Notes under the pieces: generated by a model
What the model was told of the DNA's origin: nothing
Database searches by the model: none
What the model saw: the letters and a program-made list of their open reading frames with translations, nothing else
In this document: piece by piece, positions 32,719 through 39,644 of the stretch
How the letters are laid out: every line of letters begins with the position of its first letter
Numbering within the stretch: position 1 is the stretch's first letter
Program-made: the position numbers and the translations under genes
From: Acidobacteriota bacterium
GTDB lineage: Bacteria; Acidobacteriota; Terriglobia; Acidiferrales; UBA7541
Reading direction: 5' to 3'
Assembly: GCA_016201215.1 (NCBI GenBank)
Contig: JACQDH010000155.1
Location: forward strand, 1 to 47,579
Length of the DNA stretch: 47,579 nt

Positions 32719-33539
32719 GAGAGTTCCTCCTCGGCGCGACGCCCGGAGGCCCCAGGCTCCACGATGGTAAGGAAGATCTGCTCCAGCGTGAGTTTTTCCC
32801 GAGGTCCCGCCGTCGCGGACGCTTCTCCGGGCGAGCTGCCAAGGCTCGCTGAAGAGGCCACGCCGGCCCGCAGCTCTTCAAGCGAGCCCTGCGCCACGAG
32901 TCGGCCCTTGTGGATGATGGCCACGTGGCTGCACAGGCGCTCGACGATCTCCAGCACGTGCGAGGTCAGGAAGATGGTCGCGCCCCGCGAGATCATGTGC
33001 AGGAGCATGGCCTTGAGCGTGCCGGCCGCAATGGCGTCCACGCCCTCGAACGGTTCGTCGAGGAACAAAATCCTCGGCCCGTGGATGACCGCGGCGGCTA
33101 GCGCAAGCTTCTTCTGCATCCCGTGAGAGTAGTCGGCGATCAGCGTCTTCGGGCGGTCGGCAAGCTGCATGAAATCGAGCAGCTCGGCGGTGCGCTGCGC
33201 GGCGGTGGCACGATCCAGCGCGTACATCCGGCCAACGAAGTTCAGGTATTCGCCGCCGGTGAGCCGGTCGAACAGCGCCAGGCCTTCCGGGACCACGCCG
33301 ATCTGGCGTTTCACTTCCACGGCATGTTTTTCGAGGTCGAGTCCCAGCAGGCGGATGCGTCCTGCCGTGGGGGCCAGCAGGCCGGTGAGCATCCGGATCG
33401 TGGTGGACTTGCCCGCGCCGTTGGGCCCCAAGAAACCGAAGAACTGCCCGGCGTCCACCGTCAAGTGGATGCAGTCCACGGCAACCAGCTCGCCGAAGCG
33501 GCGCGTGAGGCTTTCGGTGACAATGGCTGGCTCGCTCAT
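32706..33539 (-). CDS. ABC transporter ATP-binding protein (CcmA/DrrA type)
   Basis: 277 aa. Complete nucleotide-binding domain: Walker A GPNGAGKST, Q-loop QIGVVPEGLALFDRL, signature YSHGMQKKLALA, Walker B RILFLDEPFEGVD and switch TSHVLEIVERL. A Ser/Ala-rich tail of about 50 residues follows. The signature is S-H-G-M-Q where S-G-G-M-Q is usual, a change also seen in other ABC-2 ATPases. It is the first gene of the pair, with the permease start inside its 3' end. Confidence 0.88.
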   Translation of the reverse strand: MSEPAIVTESLTRRFGELVAVDCIHLTVDAGQFFGFLGPNGAGKSTTIRMLTGLLAPTAGRIRLLGLDLEKHAVEVKRQIGVVPEGLALFDRLTGGEYLNFVGRMYALDRATAAQRTAELLDFMQLADRPKTLIADYSHGMQKKLALAAAVIHGPRILFLDEPFEGVDAIAAGTLKAMLLHMISRGATIFLTSHVLEIVERLCSHVAIIHKGRLVAQGSLEELRAGVASSASLGSSPGEASATAGPREKLTLEQIFLTIVEPGASGRRAEEELSWLR

Positions 33540-33665
33540 CGCACGTCCTGAAAGCTCCTTGCGGTGCTGCGGCAGAATCTAACACATTCATCGCCGGGAC
33601 ACAGGCGCACCCTGACGCCGCGACTACGGAGGCCAGTGCTGGGGGATTTCTGCGGGCCGAGGTAG

Positions 33666-35477
33666 CTAGCTGGATTTCACGGCGCTCGGCGGAACCGGCG
33701 TAGCGTCACGCACCGGGAAAAGCGCCAGCACGGCGGGGATCTGGATGCGAAAGGTCGCGCCGCCCTCGTGCCGGTTGAAACAGGTGATGGATCCGCCGTG
33801 CTCTTGCACCAGGCCGTAGCAGATGCTCAGGCCGAGCCCGGTGCCCTTGCCCACCGGCTTGGTGGTGTAGAAAGGATCAAACACCAGGTGCGGCTCCTGG
33901 ATGCCGGGGCCGGTATCGGAGAATTCGATCACTACGTTGGTACGGTCGCGCAGAGTCCGCACCGTGAGCTTGCCGCCGCCCACTTCCTCCATGGCGTCCA
34001 CGGCGTTGCTGATGATGTTGAAGAAGACCTGCAGCAACTGGTTGGGGTCTCCGCGGACGCCGGGCAGCACGCTTTCGGTGTGCAGCTCGATGTGGATGTT
34101 TTTTCCACGCAAGTCGAGCCCGCGGAGCTGCACCGCGCTGGTGACCACGGCATTGGCGTCGAGCAGGGTGCGTTCCGCAGGAACCTGCCGCGCGAAGCTG
34201 AGCAGGTGCGTGACCAGCGTCTTGGTCCGCCGCGCCTGCTCCCGGATTTTTTCGCCGATCGTGTGGGCCCTTTCTCCGGCGGTGGGATCGTCGATCAGTA
34301 GGTCGGAATACCCCAGGATGGCGGTGAGCGGGTTATTGATCTCGTGCGCCGCGCCGGCCGCGAGTTGACCGAGCGAGGCCAGCTTCTCCGCCTGCACGAA
34401 GTGCGTTTGCAGGCGCTTCAAGTTCTCGACCGACCCCTCCGAAGCAGCCAGCAGCCGCAGGCGGTCCTGGTCCACCAGGCGCTGTCGGAAAAAGACCAGC
34501 GCGGTCAGCGGGACAATGCTGGCCAGCGTCACCCGCAAGCGGAACTCCCGCACCGCCGGAGGTACCTCGCTGGCAAAAACGGCCCAGGCCGCCAGCAGGG
34601 GCAGGGAGAGCACCGCGGCCATCGCCAGGCGGGCTGGCCACACCCCCTCGTTGGGCGGCCGACCGGCGACGGCTTGGCTTTCGCTGGGAAGACAGGCTTG
34701 CGTCGGTCCCGGGTCCGGGCAAATCCGGTAGGCCACGATGCCAGAGGTTCCGAACCACACCAACGAGGCCACCAGAGGAATATCGTAGAGACTGCCGGTG
34801 TAATACGTTTGCTGGTCGATGGCCACGTTGATCACCAGGGAGCTGATGGCATAGCAAGAGCCCGCGCCAAACAGATTGGCATACACCACCCGCCAGGGGC
34901 CTGTCGTTCGCAGCCAGAGCATGCCGAGGACGGTCAGGAAGATCAGGTTCTCCACCAGATAGATCACGTTGTAGTTGTGGCCGTACAGCGCGACCTCCGG
35001 CCGGACAAATTGCCACGGAATGACGATGAAAAGGTAGAGATAGACCCACCAGAGCAGAAGCAGCGTGAAATCCAGGTAGCCGAAGCGCAGGCCGCGATCG
35101 GCTTGCCGCTGATCAGGTTGCAGCGCGAGCGCCGCGATCATCGGCACGACGTGAAGGAAAAAGATAACATCGCCAGCGAACGGATTGGGCACCGGCTGAT
35201 GCAGATAGATCTCGAAATAGGTCCACAGGAGCTGGCCCGCCATCCAGAGCGAACAGCCCAGCGCCAGGAGCATCCAGAAGGCGTTCCTGCGCCAATCGGG
35301 CGAGCCGGCGTTGAGCAGCAGACCCGCGTTGGCAAATAGCGGCACCAGACACTGGGCAATGTCTCCGAAGCTCGTCAGGCCCGGGCCTGGACGCACCAGC
35401 AGGGAAACCGCGGCATACGTTCCAACCAGCAAGAACCAGGCAGCCAGAATCCACCACGTTGTTCGGGAGGGACGCAT
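33666..35477 (-). CDS. Orphan membrane sensor histidine kinase (NtrB-like catalytic core)
   Basis: 603 aa from the ATG at 35477; an upstream in-frame extension of 17 codons is less likely. The first 330 residues hold about eight to ten hydrophobic helices without a recognisable periplasmic sensor domain. Next come HisKA with phospho-acceptor His378 (AAHEINNPLTAILGYSDLL) and a HATPase_c domain with N box LLQVFFNIISNAVDAME, G1 DTGPGI and G2 GKGTGLGLSICYGLV. The H-E-I-N-N-P box groups it with NtrB/PAS-type kinases. No response regulator is encoded beside it. Signal and target are unknown. Confidence 0.85.
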   Translation of the reverse strand: MRPSRTTWWILAAWFLLVGTYAAVSLLVRPGPGLTSFGDIAQCLVPLFANAGLLLNAGSPDWRRNAFWMLLALGCSLWMAGQLLWTYFEIYLHQPVPNPFAGDVIFFLHVVPMIAALALQPDQRQADRGLRFGYLDFTLLLLWWVYLYLFIVIPWQFVRPEVALYGHNYNVIYLVENLIFLTVLGMLWLRTTGPWRVVYANLFGAGSCYAISSLVINVAIDQQTYYTGSLYDIPLVASLVWFGTSGIVAYRICPDPGPTQACLPSESQAVAGRPPNEGVWPARLAMAAVLSLPLLAAWAVFASEVPPAVREFRLRVTLASIVPLTALVFFRQRLVDQDRLRLLAASEGSVENLKRLQTHFVQAEKLASLGQLAAGAAHEINNPLTAILGYSDLLIDDPTAGERAHTIGEKIREQARRTKTLVTHLLSFARQVPAERTLLDANAVVTSAVQLRGLDLRGKNIHIELHTESVLPGVRGDPNQLLQVFFNIISNAVDAMEEVGGGKLTVRTLRDRTNVVIEFSDTGPGIQEPHLVFDPFYTTKPVGKGTGLGLSICYGLVQEHGGSITCFNRHEGGATFRIQIPAVLALFPVRDATPVPPSAVKSS

Positions 35478-35648
35478 CAGGTGACCGAAGGGCCATTCTA
35501 GCCTGACTCCCCCACGCGACAGCGACACACTCCATCCGGTACGCTAAAAGATAACTGGCGCGTCTCGCGATTCGCGCACGCTAGTGGGCTCCTCTGCTGC
35601 GTGGATCGGTCACAGAGATTGTTGCGCGGGGATGGTGCCGGGGAGGTA

Positions 35649-35738
35649 TGGCGGAGGAGGAGGGATTCGAACCCCCGAGACCCTTTCGGGCCTAGCGGTT
35701 TTCAAGACCGCCGCCTTCAACCGCTCGGCCACTCCTCC
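35649..35738 (-). tRNA. tRNA-Ser (UGA anticodon)
   Basis: 90 nt on the minus strand with a long variable arm typical of class II tRNAs. Acceptor GGAGGAG (35738-35732) pairs with CTCCTCC (35659-35653). The T-loop is TTCGAAT, with a 5-bp stem containing one G-T pair. The anticodon TGA is at 35704-35702 in the loop CTTGAAA. The discriminator is G and the 3' CCA is encoded (35651-35649). Reads UCA and other UCN codons. Confidence 0.96.
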
Positions 35739-35745
35739 GCCGCCC

Positions 35746-35775
35746 AGTGTAACGTCGCCGAGCGCGCTTCTGCAA
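35746..35775 (-). promoter_or_regulatory. Promoter of the tRNA-Ser gene
   Basis: On the minus strand TTGCAG (35775-35770), an 18-bp spacer, then TACACT (35751-35746). The predicted start lies at about 35739, next to the first tRNA base. Confidence 0.55.
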
Positions 35776-35840
35776 ACCTGCGGAGACGGATGTCGATGGG
35801 CCGGGATTGTCGGCAGGGCCTGCGCCCGCGCACGAGAGAG

Positions 35841-36215
35841 TTAGTTGGGCGGAGTGGGTTCGGGGCGGGCGGGCCAGTCGGCCGGCGAGAACTCCACGCC
35901 CCAGAAGTGCGGCGCGGGTGAGAGGAACTCGACGCCGACGCGCTGTCCCTTTTCGGCGGCGTCACCCAGGTAAACGACGCGGCACTCCTGCTCTTCCTGG
36001 GTGAAGGGATTGACGAGCACAATCATCGCGCCGTTTTCGAGCGGCTGGTTGAGGTAGAGCAAGCCGCCGTGGGCGTTGATGACGATGGTCTCGCAGGTCT
36101 CGCGGAACTTGCGGCCGTCCTGGTTCTTGCCGGTCGCCACCACGCGCACGCGCATAAACATGCGCGAGCTGCGACGCGGCTTCTCAAACTGTACCGGAGG
36201 ATGGATATCGGCCAT
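35841..36215 (-). CDS. PilZ-domain-like protein with altered c-di-GMP motif
   Basis: 124 aa, small and soluble. The N-terminal EKPRRSSRMFMRVRV matches the RxxxR arm of PilZ c-di-GMP receptors, followed by a beta-barrel with ETIVINAHGGLLYL in place of the canonical D/N-x-S-x-x-G, and by CRVVYLGDAAEKGQRVGVEF, the typical last strands. With Ala-His where the Ser normally lies, c-di-GMP binding is uncertain. A Pro-rich tail ends the protein. It is encoded alone, about 100 bp downstream of the tRNA promoter region and not in its transcript. Confidence 0.65.
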   Translation of the reverse strand: MADIHPPVQFEKPRRSSRMFMRVRVVATGKNQDGRKFRETCETIVINAHGGLLYLNQPLENGAMIVLVNPFTQEEQECRVVYLGDAAEKGQRVGVEFLSPAPHFWGVEFSPADWPARPEPTPPN

Positions 36216-36428
36216 GACGAAACTATGCTGCGGCAGCTCCGCGGGCCCGTCAATGCCGGTCTTGGCTCGGTGTGCTTTCTGGGAAACCGCAAGGCTTCAA
36301 CCGCGGAGGGCATTTCGCTTGCTCCTCCTGGCCGAGATTCGTAAAATCCTAGGTTTCCTGGAGCGGCGCGCATCCTAACCAGTGGCCACGACCGCAGCCA
36401 ACGGGCCGCAGCAGAACGCAGCGAAATC

Positions 36429-36437
36429 TGATATAAG
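36429..36437 (+). promoter_or_regulatory. Extended -10 promoter for the M20 peptidase gene
   Basis: TGATATAAG matches the extended -10 form with one mismatch. It lies 19 bases before the ATG, followed by the ribosome-binding site GGGGAG (36445-36450). The leader would be very short. No clear -35. Confidence 0.4.
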
Positions 36438-36456
36438 CACTCCTGGGGAGCCAATC

Positions 36457-37821
36457 ATGAATCTTACGGAATACATAGAAAGCCATCGCGATGCGCACCT
36501 GAACGAACTGTATGAGTTCCTGAAGATCCCCAGCGTCAGCGCCAAGAGCGAGCACAAATCCGACATCGAGCGCGCCGCCCAGTGGGTGGCCGAGAAGCTC
36601 CGCAGTGCGGGCATGGACAAGGTCGAGATCGTGCCGACGAAGATGCATCCACTCGTCTATGGCGAATCGCTGAAGGCTCGCGGCAAGCCTACCGTGCTGT
36701 TCTACGGTCACTATGACGTGCAGCCCCCTGAACCGCTCGAGCTGTGGACTTCGCCCGCCTTTGAGCCCACCGTGCGCAACGGCAACCTCTTCGGGCGCGG
36801 CACCGCCGACGACAAGGGCCAGGTGCACATCCACCTGAAGGCGCTCGAAGCGCTGCACCAGATCGAAGGCGAGCTGCCCATCAACGTGAAGGTGATGATC
36901 GAAGGCGAAGAGGAAGTGGGCAGTGAGAGCCTGTGGGACTTTGTCCTGAGCAATAAGGAGCGGCTCAAGGCCGATGCCTTGGTGGTCTCCGACACCGCGA
37001 TGCTGGGGCGCGGCGTGCCCTCGATCACCTATGGTCTGCGCGGACTGAACTACTACCAGATGGAGATCGCCGGACCGGCGCAAGACCTGCACTCCGGCGT
37101 GTTCGGCGGCGCCGTGCCCAATCCGCTTACCATTCTGTGCGAGCTGTTCGCCAAGCTGCACGACAAGAACTTCCGCGTCACCGTCCCTGGGTTCTATGAC
37201 GACGTGGCCGCGGTTTCGCGCGCCGAGCGCAAGGCCCTCCACAAGCTTCCCTGGAAGGAAAAGGAGTTTCGCAAGACCGTCGGGGCGCCCGTGCTCTGCG
37301 GTGAGAAGGGCTATTCGATCGTCGAGCAGCTCTGGTGCCGCCCGACGCTCGAGCTGAACGGCATCTGGGGCGGCTATGCGGGCGAGGGCGCCAAGACGGT
37401 GATCCCGTCCAAGGCCTACGCCAAGTTCTCCACGCGCCTGGTGCCCAACCAGGAGCCGGCGAGGATTGCCCGCCTGGTTGAACAGCACCTGCGCAAGCTA
37501 CTGCCCAAAACGGTGCAGATGAAGTTGGAAGTGCTCAGCACCGGCAAGCCCTGGGTGGCGCCCTTCACGCATCCCTTCTTTGAAGTGGCGCACGACGCGC
37601 TGGAGAAGGGCTTCGGCAAGCGCGCCGTGTTCATCCGCGAAGGCGGCTCCATCCCGTTTGTCACGCAGATGTACGACACCTTTAAGGTGCCCTGCGTGCT
37701 GATGGGCTTCGGCCTGCCGGACGAAAACGCCCACGCGCCCGACGAGCACATCGCGCTGGAAAATTACTTCGGCGGGATCAAGGCCATCGCGCACTTCTAC
37801 CAGGGCCTGGCCACACTCTAG
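36457..37821 (+). CDS. M20-family dipeptidase/metallopeptidase
   Basis: 454 aa from the ATG at 36457, six bases after GGGGAG; an upstream in-frame ATG lacks a site and crosses the putative promoter. A cytosolic di-zinc exopeptidase of the CNDP/carnosinase-like branch. Zinc and catalytic motifs are intact: FYGHYDVQP, FGRGTADDKG, EGEEEVGS, then SDTAML and a C-terminal His in DENAHAPDEH. The lid (dimerisation) domain lies between about residues 200 and 360 (AQDLHSGVFGGAVPNP, EQLWCRPTLELNGIWGGY). The substrate is probably dipeptides or their derivatives. A strong terminator lies 165-205 bp downstream. Confidence 0.88.
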   Translation: MNLTEYIESHRDAHLNELYEFLKIPSVSAKSEHKSDIERAAQWVAEKLRSAGMDKVEIVPTKMHPLVYGESLKARGKPTVLFYGHYDVQPPEPLELWTSPAFEPTVRNGNLFGRGTADDKGQVHIHLKALEALHQIEGELPINVKVMIEGEEEVGSESLWDFVLSNKERLKADALVVSDTAMLGRGVPSITYGLRGLNYYQMEIAGPAQDLHSGVFGGAVPNPLTILCELFAKLHDKNFRVTVPGFYDDVAAVSRAERKALHKLPWKEKEFRKTVGAPVLCGEKGYSIVEQLWCRPTLELNGIWGGYAGEGAKTVIPSKAYAKFSTRLVPNQEPARIARLVEQHLRKLLPKTVQMKLEVLSTGKPWVAPFTHPFFEVAHDALEKGFGKRAVFIREGGSIPFVTQMYDTFKVPCVLMGFGLPDENAHAPDEHIALENYFGGIKAIAHFYQGLATL

Positions 37822-37985
37822 GACCTGCGCGCCAAGCCTTCCGCTTTTCTCTGCTCGCTGGGAAGCTGGCTGTGTGGCCGCACGCACCAACTGGCTTTCC
37901 CAATCCGGAACAGCCCGCTATCCCTCCCGAGTCCTTCGCCGCGGTTCTCCCGCCGGAACTGCGGTGGCCCGCAGGTGCTCCAGAA

Positions 37986-38026
37986 GCGGCTTCCAGGGCT
38001 TCCAGACTCTGGAAGCCGCATTTTTT
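37986..38026 (+). terminator. Rho-independent terminator with two alternative stems
   Basis: Perfect 11-bp stem GCGGCTTCCAG (37986-37996) with CTGGAAGCCGC (38009-38019), followed by A and TTTTTT (38021-38026). The loop contains a second GGCTTCCAG (37997-38005), which can pair with the same 3' arm as a 9-bp stem with the loop ACT. The 5' arm is thus duplicated and the two hairpins exclude each other. It lies in the 329-bp gap between the M20 peptidase and HU genes; the rest of that gap holds only the HU promoter and leader. Confidence 0.8.
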
Positions 38027-38048
38027 CTGGCTTTTTGGAGGATTGTTC

Positions 38049-38077
38049 TTGCCTTGCGTGGAAACTGCGGCTATAGT
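38049..38077 (+). promoter_or_regulatory. Sigma-70-type promoter for the HU gene
   Basis: TTGCCT (38049-38054), 17-bp spacer, TATAGT (38072-38077). It lies directly after the terminator of the upstream gene and about 75 bases before the HU start codon. Confidence 0.6.
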
Positions 38078-38150
38078 GCCGGCGGTCCCCGAGCCCACGA
38101 TGCGCTCCGGGGATTGCAGCACCCACTTCTGAGGAGGAGATTCCACCTAG

Positions 38151-38441
38151 ATGGCAAAGCCAATGAGCAAGTCCAAGATTGTGGCGCACCTGGCCGGCAA
38201 GTGCGGCACGCCGAAGAAGACCGCAACGACGTTCTTCGAGGAGCTGTTCAAGCTGGCCGTGAAGGAGTGCAAGGGCGGCGCGGGGAAGTTCGTGATCCCG
38301 AACATCGGGCGAGCAGTGAAGGCGCACCGCAAGGCGCGCATGGGTCGCAACCCGCAGACCGGCGAGCCCATCAAGATCAAGGCCAAGACGGTAGTGCGGC
38401 TGCGCGCGGCCAAGGCGTTCAAAGACGCCGTGCTAGGCTAA
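38151..38441 (+). CDS. HU-family histone-like DNA-binding protein
   Basis: 96 aa, the usual HU size. Basic nucleoid protein that dimerises and bends DNA. The N-terminal helices (MSKSKIVAHLAGKCGTPKKT) and the beta-arm region are present, with FVIPNIGRAVKAHRKARMGR and NPQTGEPIKI. The latter closely follows the G-R-NPxTGxxxxI arm motif that inserts its Pro into the minor groove. The N-terminus carries a few more Lys and Ser than E. coli HU. A purine-rich GAGGAGGAG lies ahead of the ATG. Own promoter and own terminator make it a single-gene unit. Confidence 0.9.
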   Translation: MAKPMSKSKIVAHLAGKCGTPKKTATTFFEELFKLAVKECKGGAGKFVIPNIGRAVKAHRKARMGRNPQTGEPIKIKAKTVVRLRAAKAFKDAVLG

Positions 38442-38577
38442 ACGCGGTTTCGCGTCCCGAAAAGATTTTGCGTGGCGCGCTTCCAGCGAGCCCGCGTTTA
38501 CCTGTGGGACGCTATTTTCCCCGGAACGCATTTCTCTGACGAAGCCCTCAGGCGTGTCGTTCGCCTCCCGGTGTTTA

Positions 38578-38607
38578 TCTCCGGGAAGCGACCCGGGGGT
38601 TTTGTCT
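38578..38607 (+). terminator. Probable terminator of the HU gene
   Basis: Stem TCTCCGGG (38578-38585) with CCCGGGGG (38592-38599), including two G-T pairs; loop AAGCGA; then TTTTGTCTTT (38600-38609). It lies about 137 bases after the HU stop. Confidence 0.5.
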
Positions 38608-38683
38608 TTCGCGTGGCTGCGGCACCAAAGGTGCTTTCCGTGGCATTCCTCTCTTCCGTATGCTGTGAGCAGGCGGGGGACTC

Positions 38684-39502
38684 GTGGCGTCGCCTTACTG
38701 GGACGAAAAACAGGCCGAGCGTTATCGCGCATTCCGTTTTGAGCTTGCCGAGCGGACGCTGGCCGGGCGCGTCCTCGCGGTAGCCGGCGGCAGCGGGGGG
38801 TTGGGCGCCGCTACTGTCTGGCTGCTGGCGCGCGAGGGAGCCCGGCTGGTAGTGGGCTACCGGGCGAACCGCGCGCGCGCCGAAGCGCTGCGGCGCGCCG
38901 TCGCGGAACAGTTCGGCCAAACGCTCAGTTTGGTGGAAGGCGATATTTCGCTCCCCGCGGTGCGGCGTGCGTTTCTTGACGCCGCCGTAGCACTGGGTGG
39001 CCCGCTCGCCGCGGCGGTGATCTTGGCGGGCGAGCCCGCGCGAGTGAAGTGGGAGGCGCTGGACGCCGCGGCCCTGGAATCCTCCCTACGCGCCAACTAC
39101 GTGGCACCCATCCTTCTGGCCAAGGAGTTGGGGAGCGCGATGGAACAGTCCAGCGCAGGCGGCAGCATTGTGCTGCTGGCCAGCATGCAGGCGGTGGCCG
39201 CATTTGAGTCCAGCCTGAACTATGCCGCGCCGAAGGCGGCACTGGCGCAGGCGGCGCGCATCCTGGCCCGGCAGTGGAAGCGCGTGCGCGTCAATGTCGT
39301 GGCGCCCGGCGCCACGGTCGCGGGCATGGCCGAGCCGAGCGTGAGCGCGGGCAAGTATGACCCGCATATAGCCAGCGGCGCGATCGCGCGTTTCGGACGT
39401 CCGGAAGACATTGCCCGCGCGGTGCGGTTCTTTCTCGAGCCGGACAACTACACGACTGGCCAGGTGCTCGTCGTGGATGGCGGGCTGACGCTGCGACGCT
39501 AG
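38684..39502 (+). CDS. Short-chain dehydrogenase/reductase
   Basis: 272 aa starting with GTG. Classical SDR oxidoreductase: NAD(P)-binding AVAGGSGGLGAATVWLLARE (about residues 32-51; Ala/Ser where TGxxxGxG is usual) and catalytic Ser in IVLLASMQAV with Tyr-x-x-x-Lys in LNYAAPKAAL. The FabG-like tail IARAVRFFLEPDNYTTGQVL ends in VDGGLTLRR. An N-terminal extension of about 28 residues (YWDEKQAERYRAFRFELAE) precedes the Rossmann fold, with no known counterpart. The N-A-G motif of the fourth strand reads LAG (ILAGEP). The substrate is not predictable. No partner gene adjoins. Confidence 0.82.
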   Translation: MASPYWDEKQAERYRAFRFELAERTLAGRVLAVAGGSGGLGAATVWLLAREGARLVVGYRANRARAEALRRAVAEQFGQTLSLVEGDISLPAVRRAFLDAAVALGGPLAAAVILAGEPARVKWEALDAAALESSLRANYVAPILLAKELGSAMEQSSAGGSIVLLASMQAVAAFESSLNYAAPKAALAQAARILARQWKRVRVNVVAPGATVAGMAEPSVSAGKYDPHIASGAIARFGRPEDIARAVRFFLEPDNYTTGQVLVVDGGLTLRR

Positions 39503-39549
39503 GGCAGACCACCGCCCAGGCGCAGGCCATGCAACAAGGCCCCGGCAAG

Positions 39550-39579
39550 TTTCATCCCATGACGGGCTGGGCGTATAGT
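39550..39579 (+). promoter_or_regulatory. Possible promoter of the TonB-receptor gene
   Basis: TTTCAT (39550-39555), 18-bp spacer, TATAGT (39574-39579), 66 bases before the GTG start. The -35 is weak. Confidence 0.35.
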
Positions 39580-39644
39580 TCACTTCCGGTGAGCTCATTC
39601 TGTGGCTCGCCTTCGGACGCGCCCCAGGATCGAAAGGGTTCTTT

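Noticed and set aside
35584-35921. Short plus-strand frames through the tRNA-Ser gene
   Set aside because: They read through the complement of a complete tRNA with paired arms and encoded CCA.
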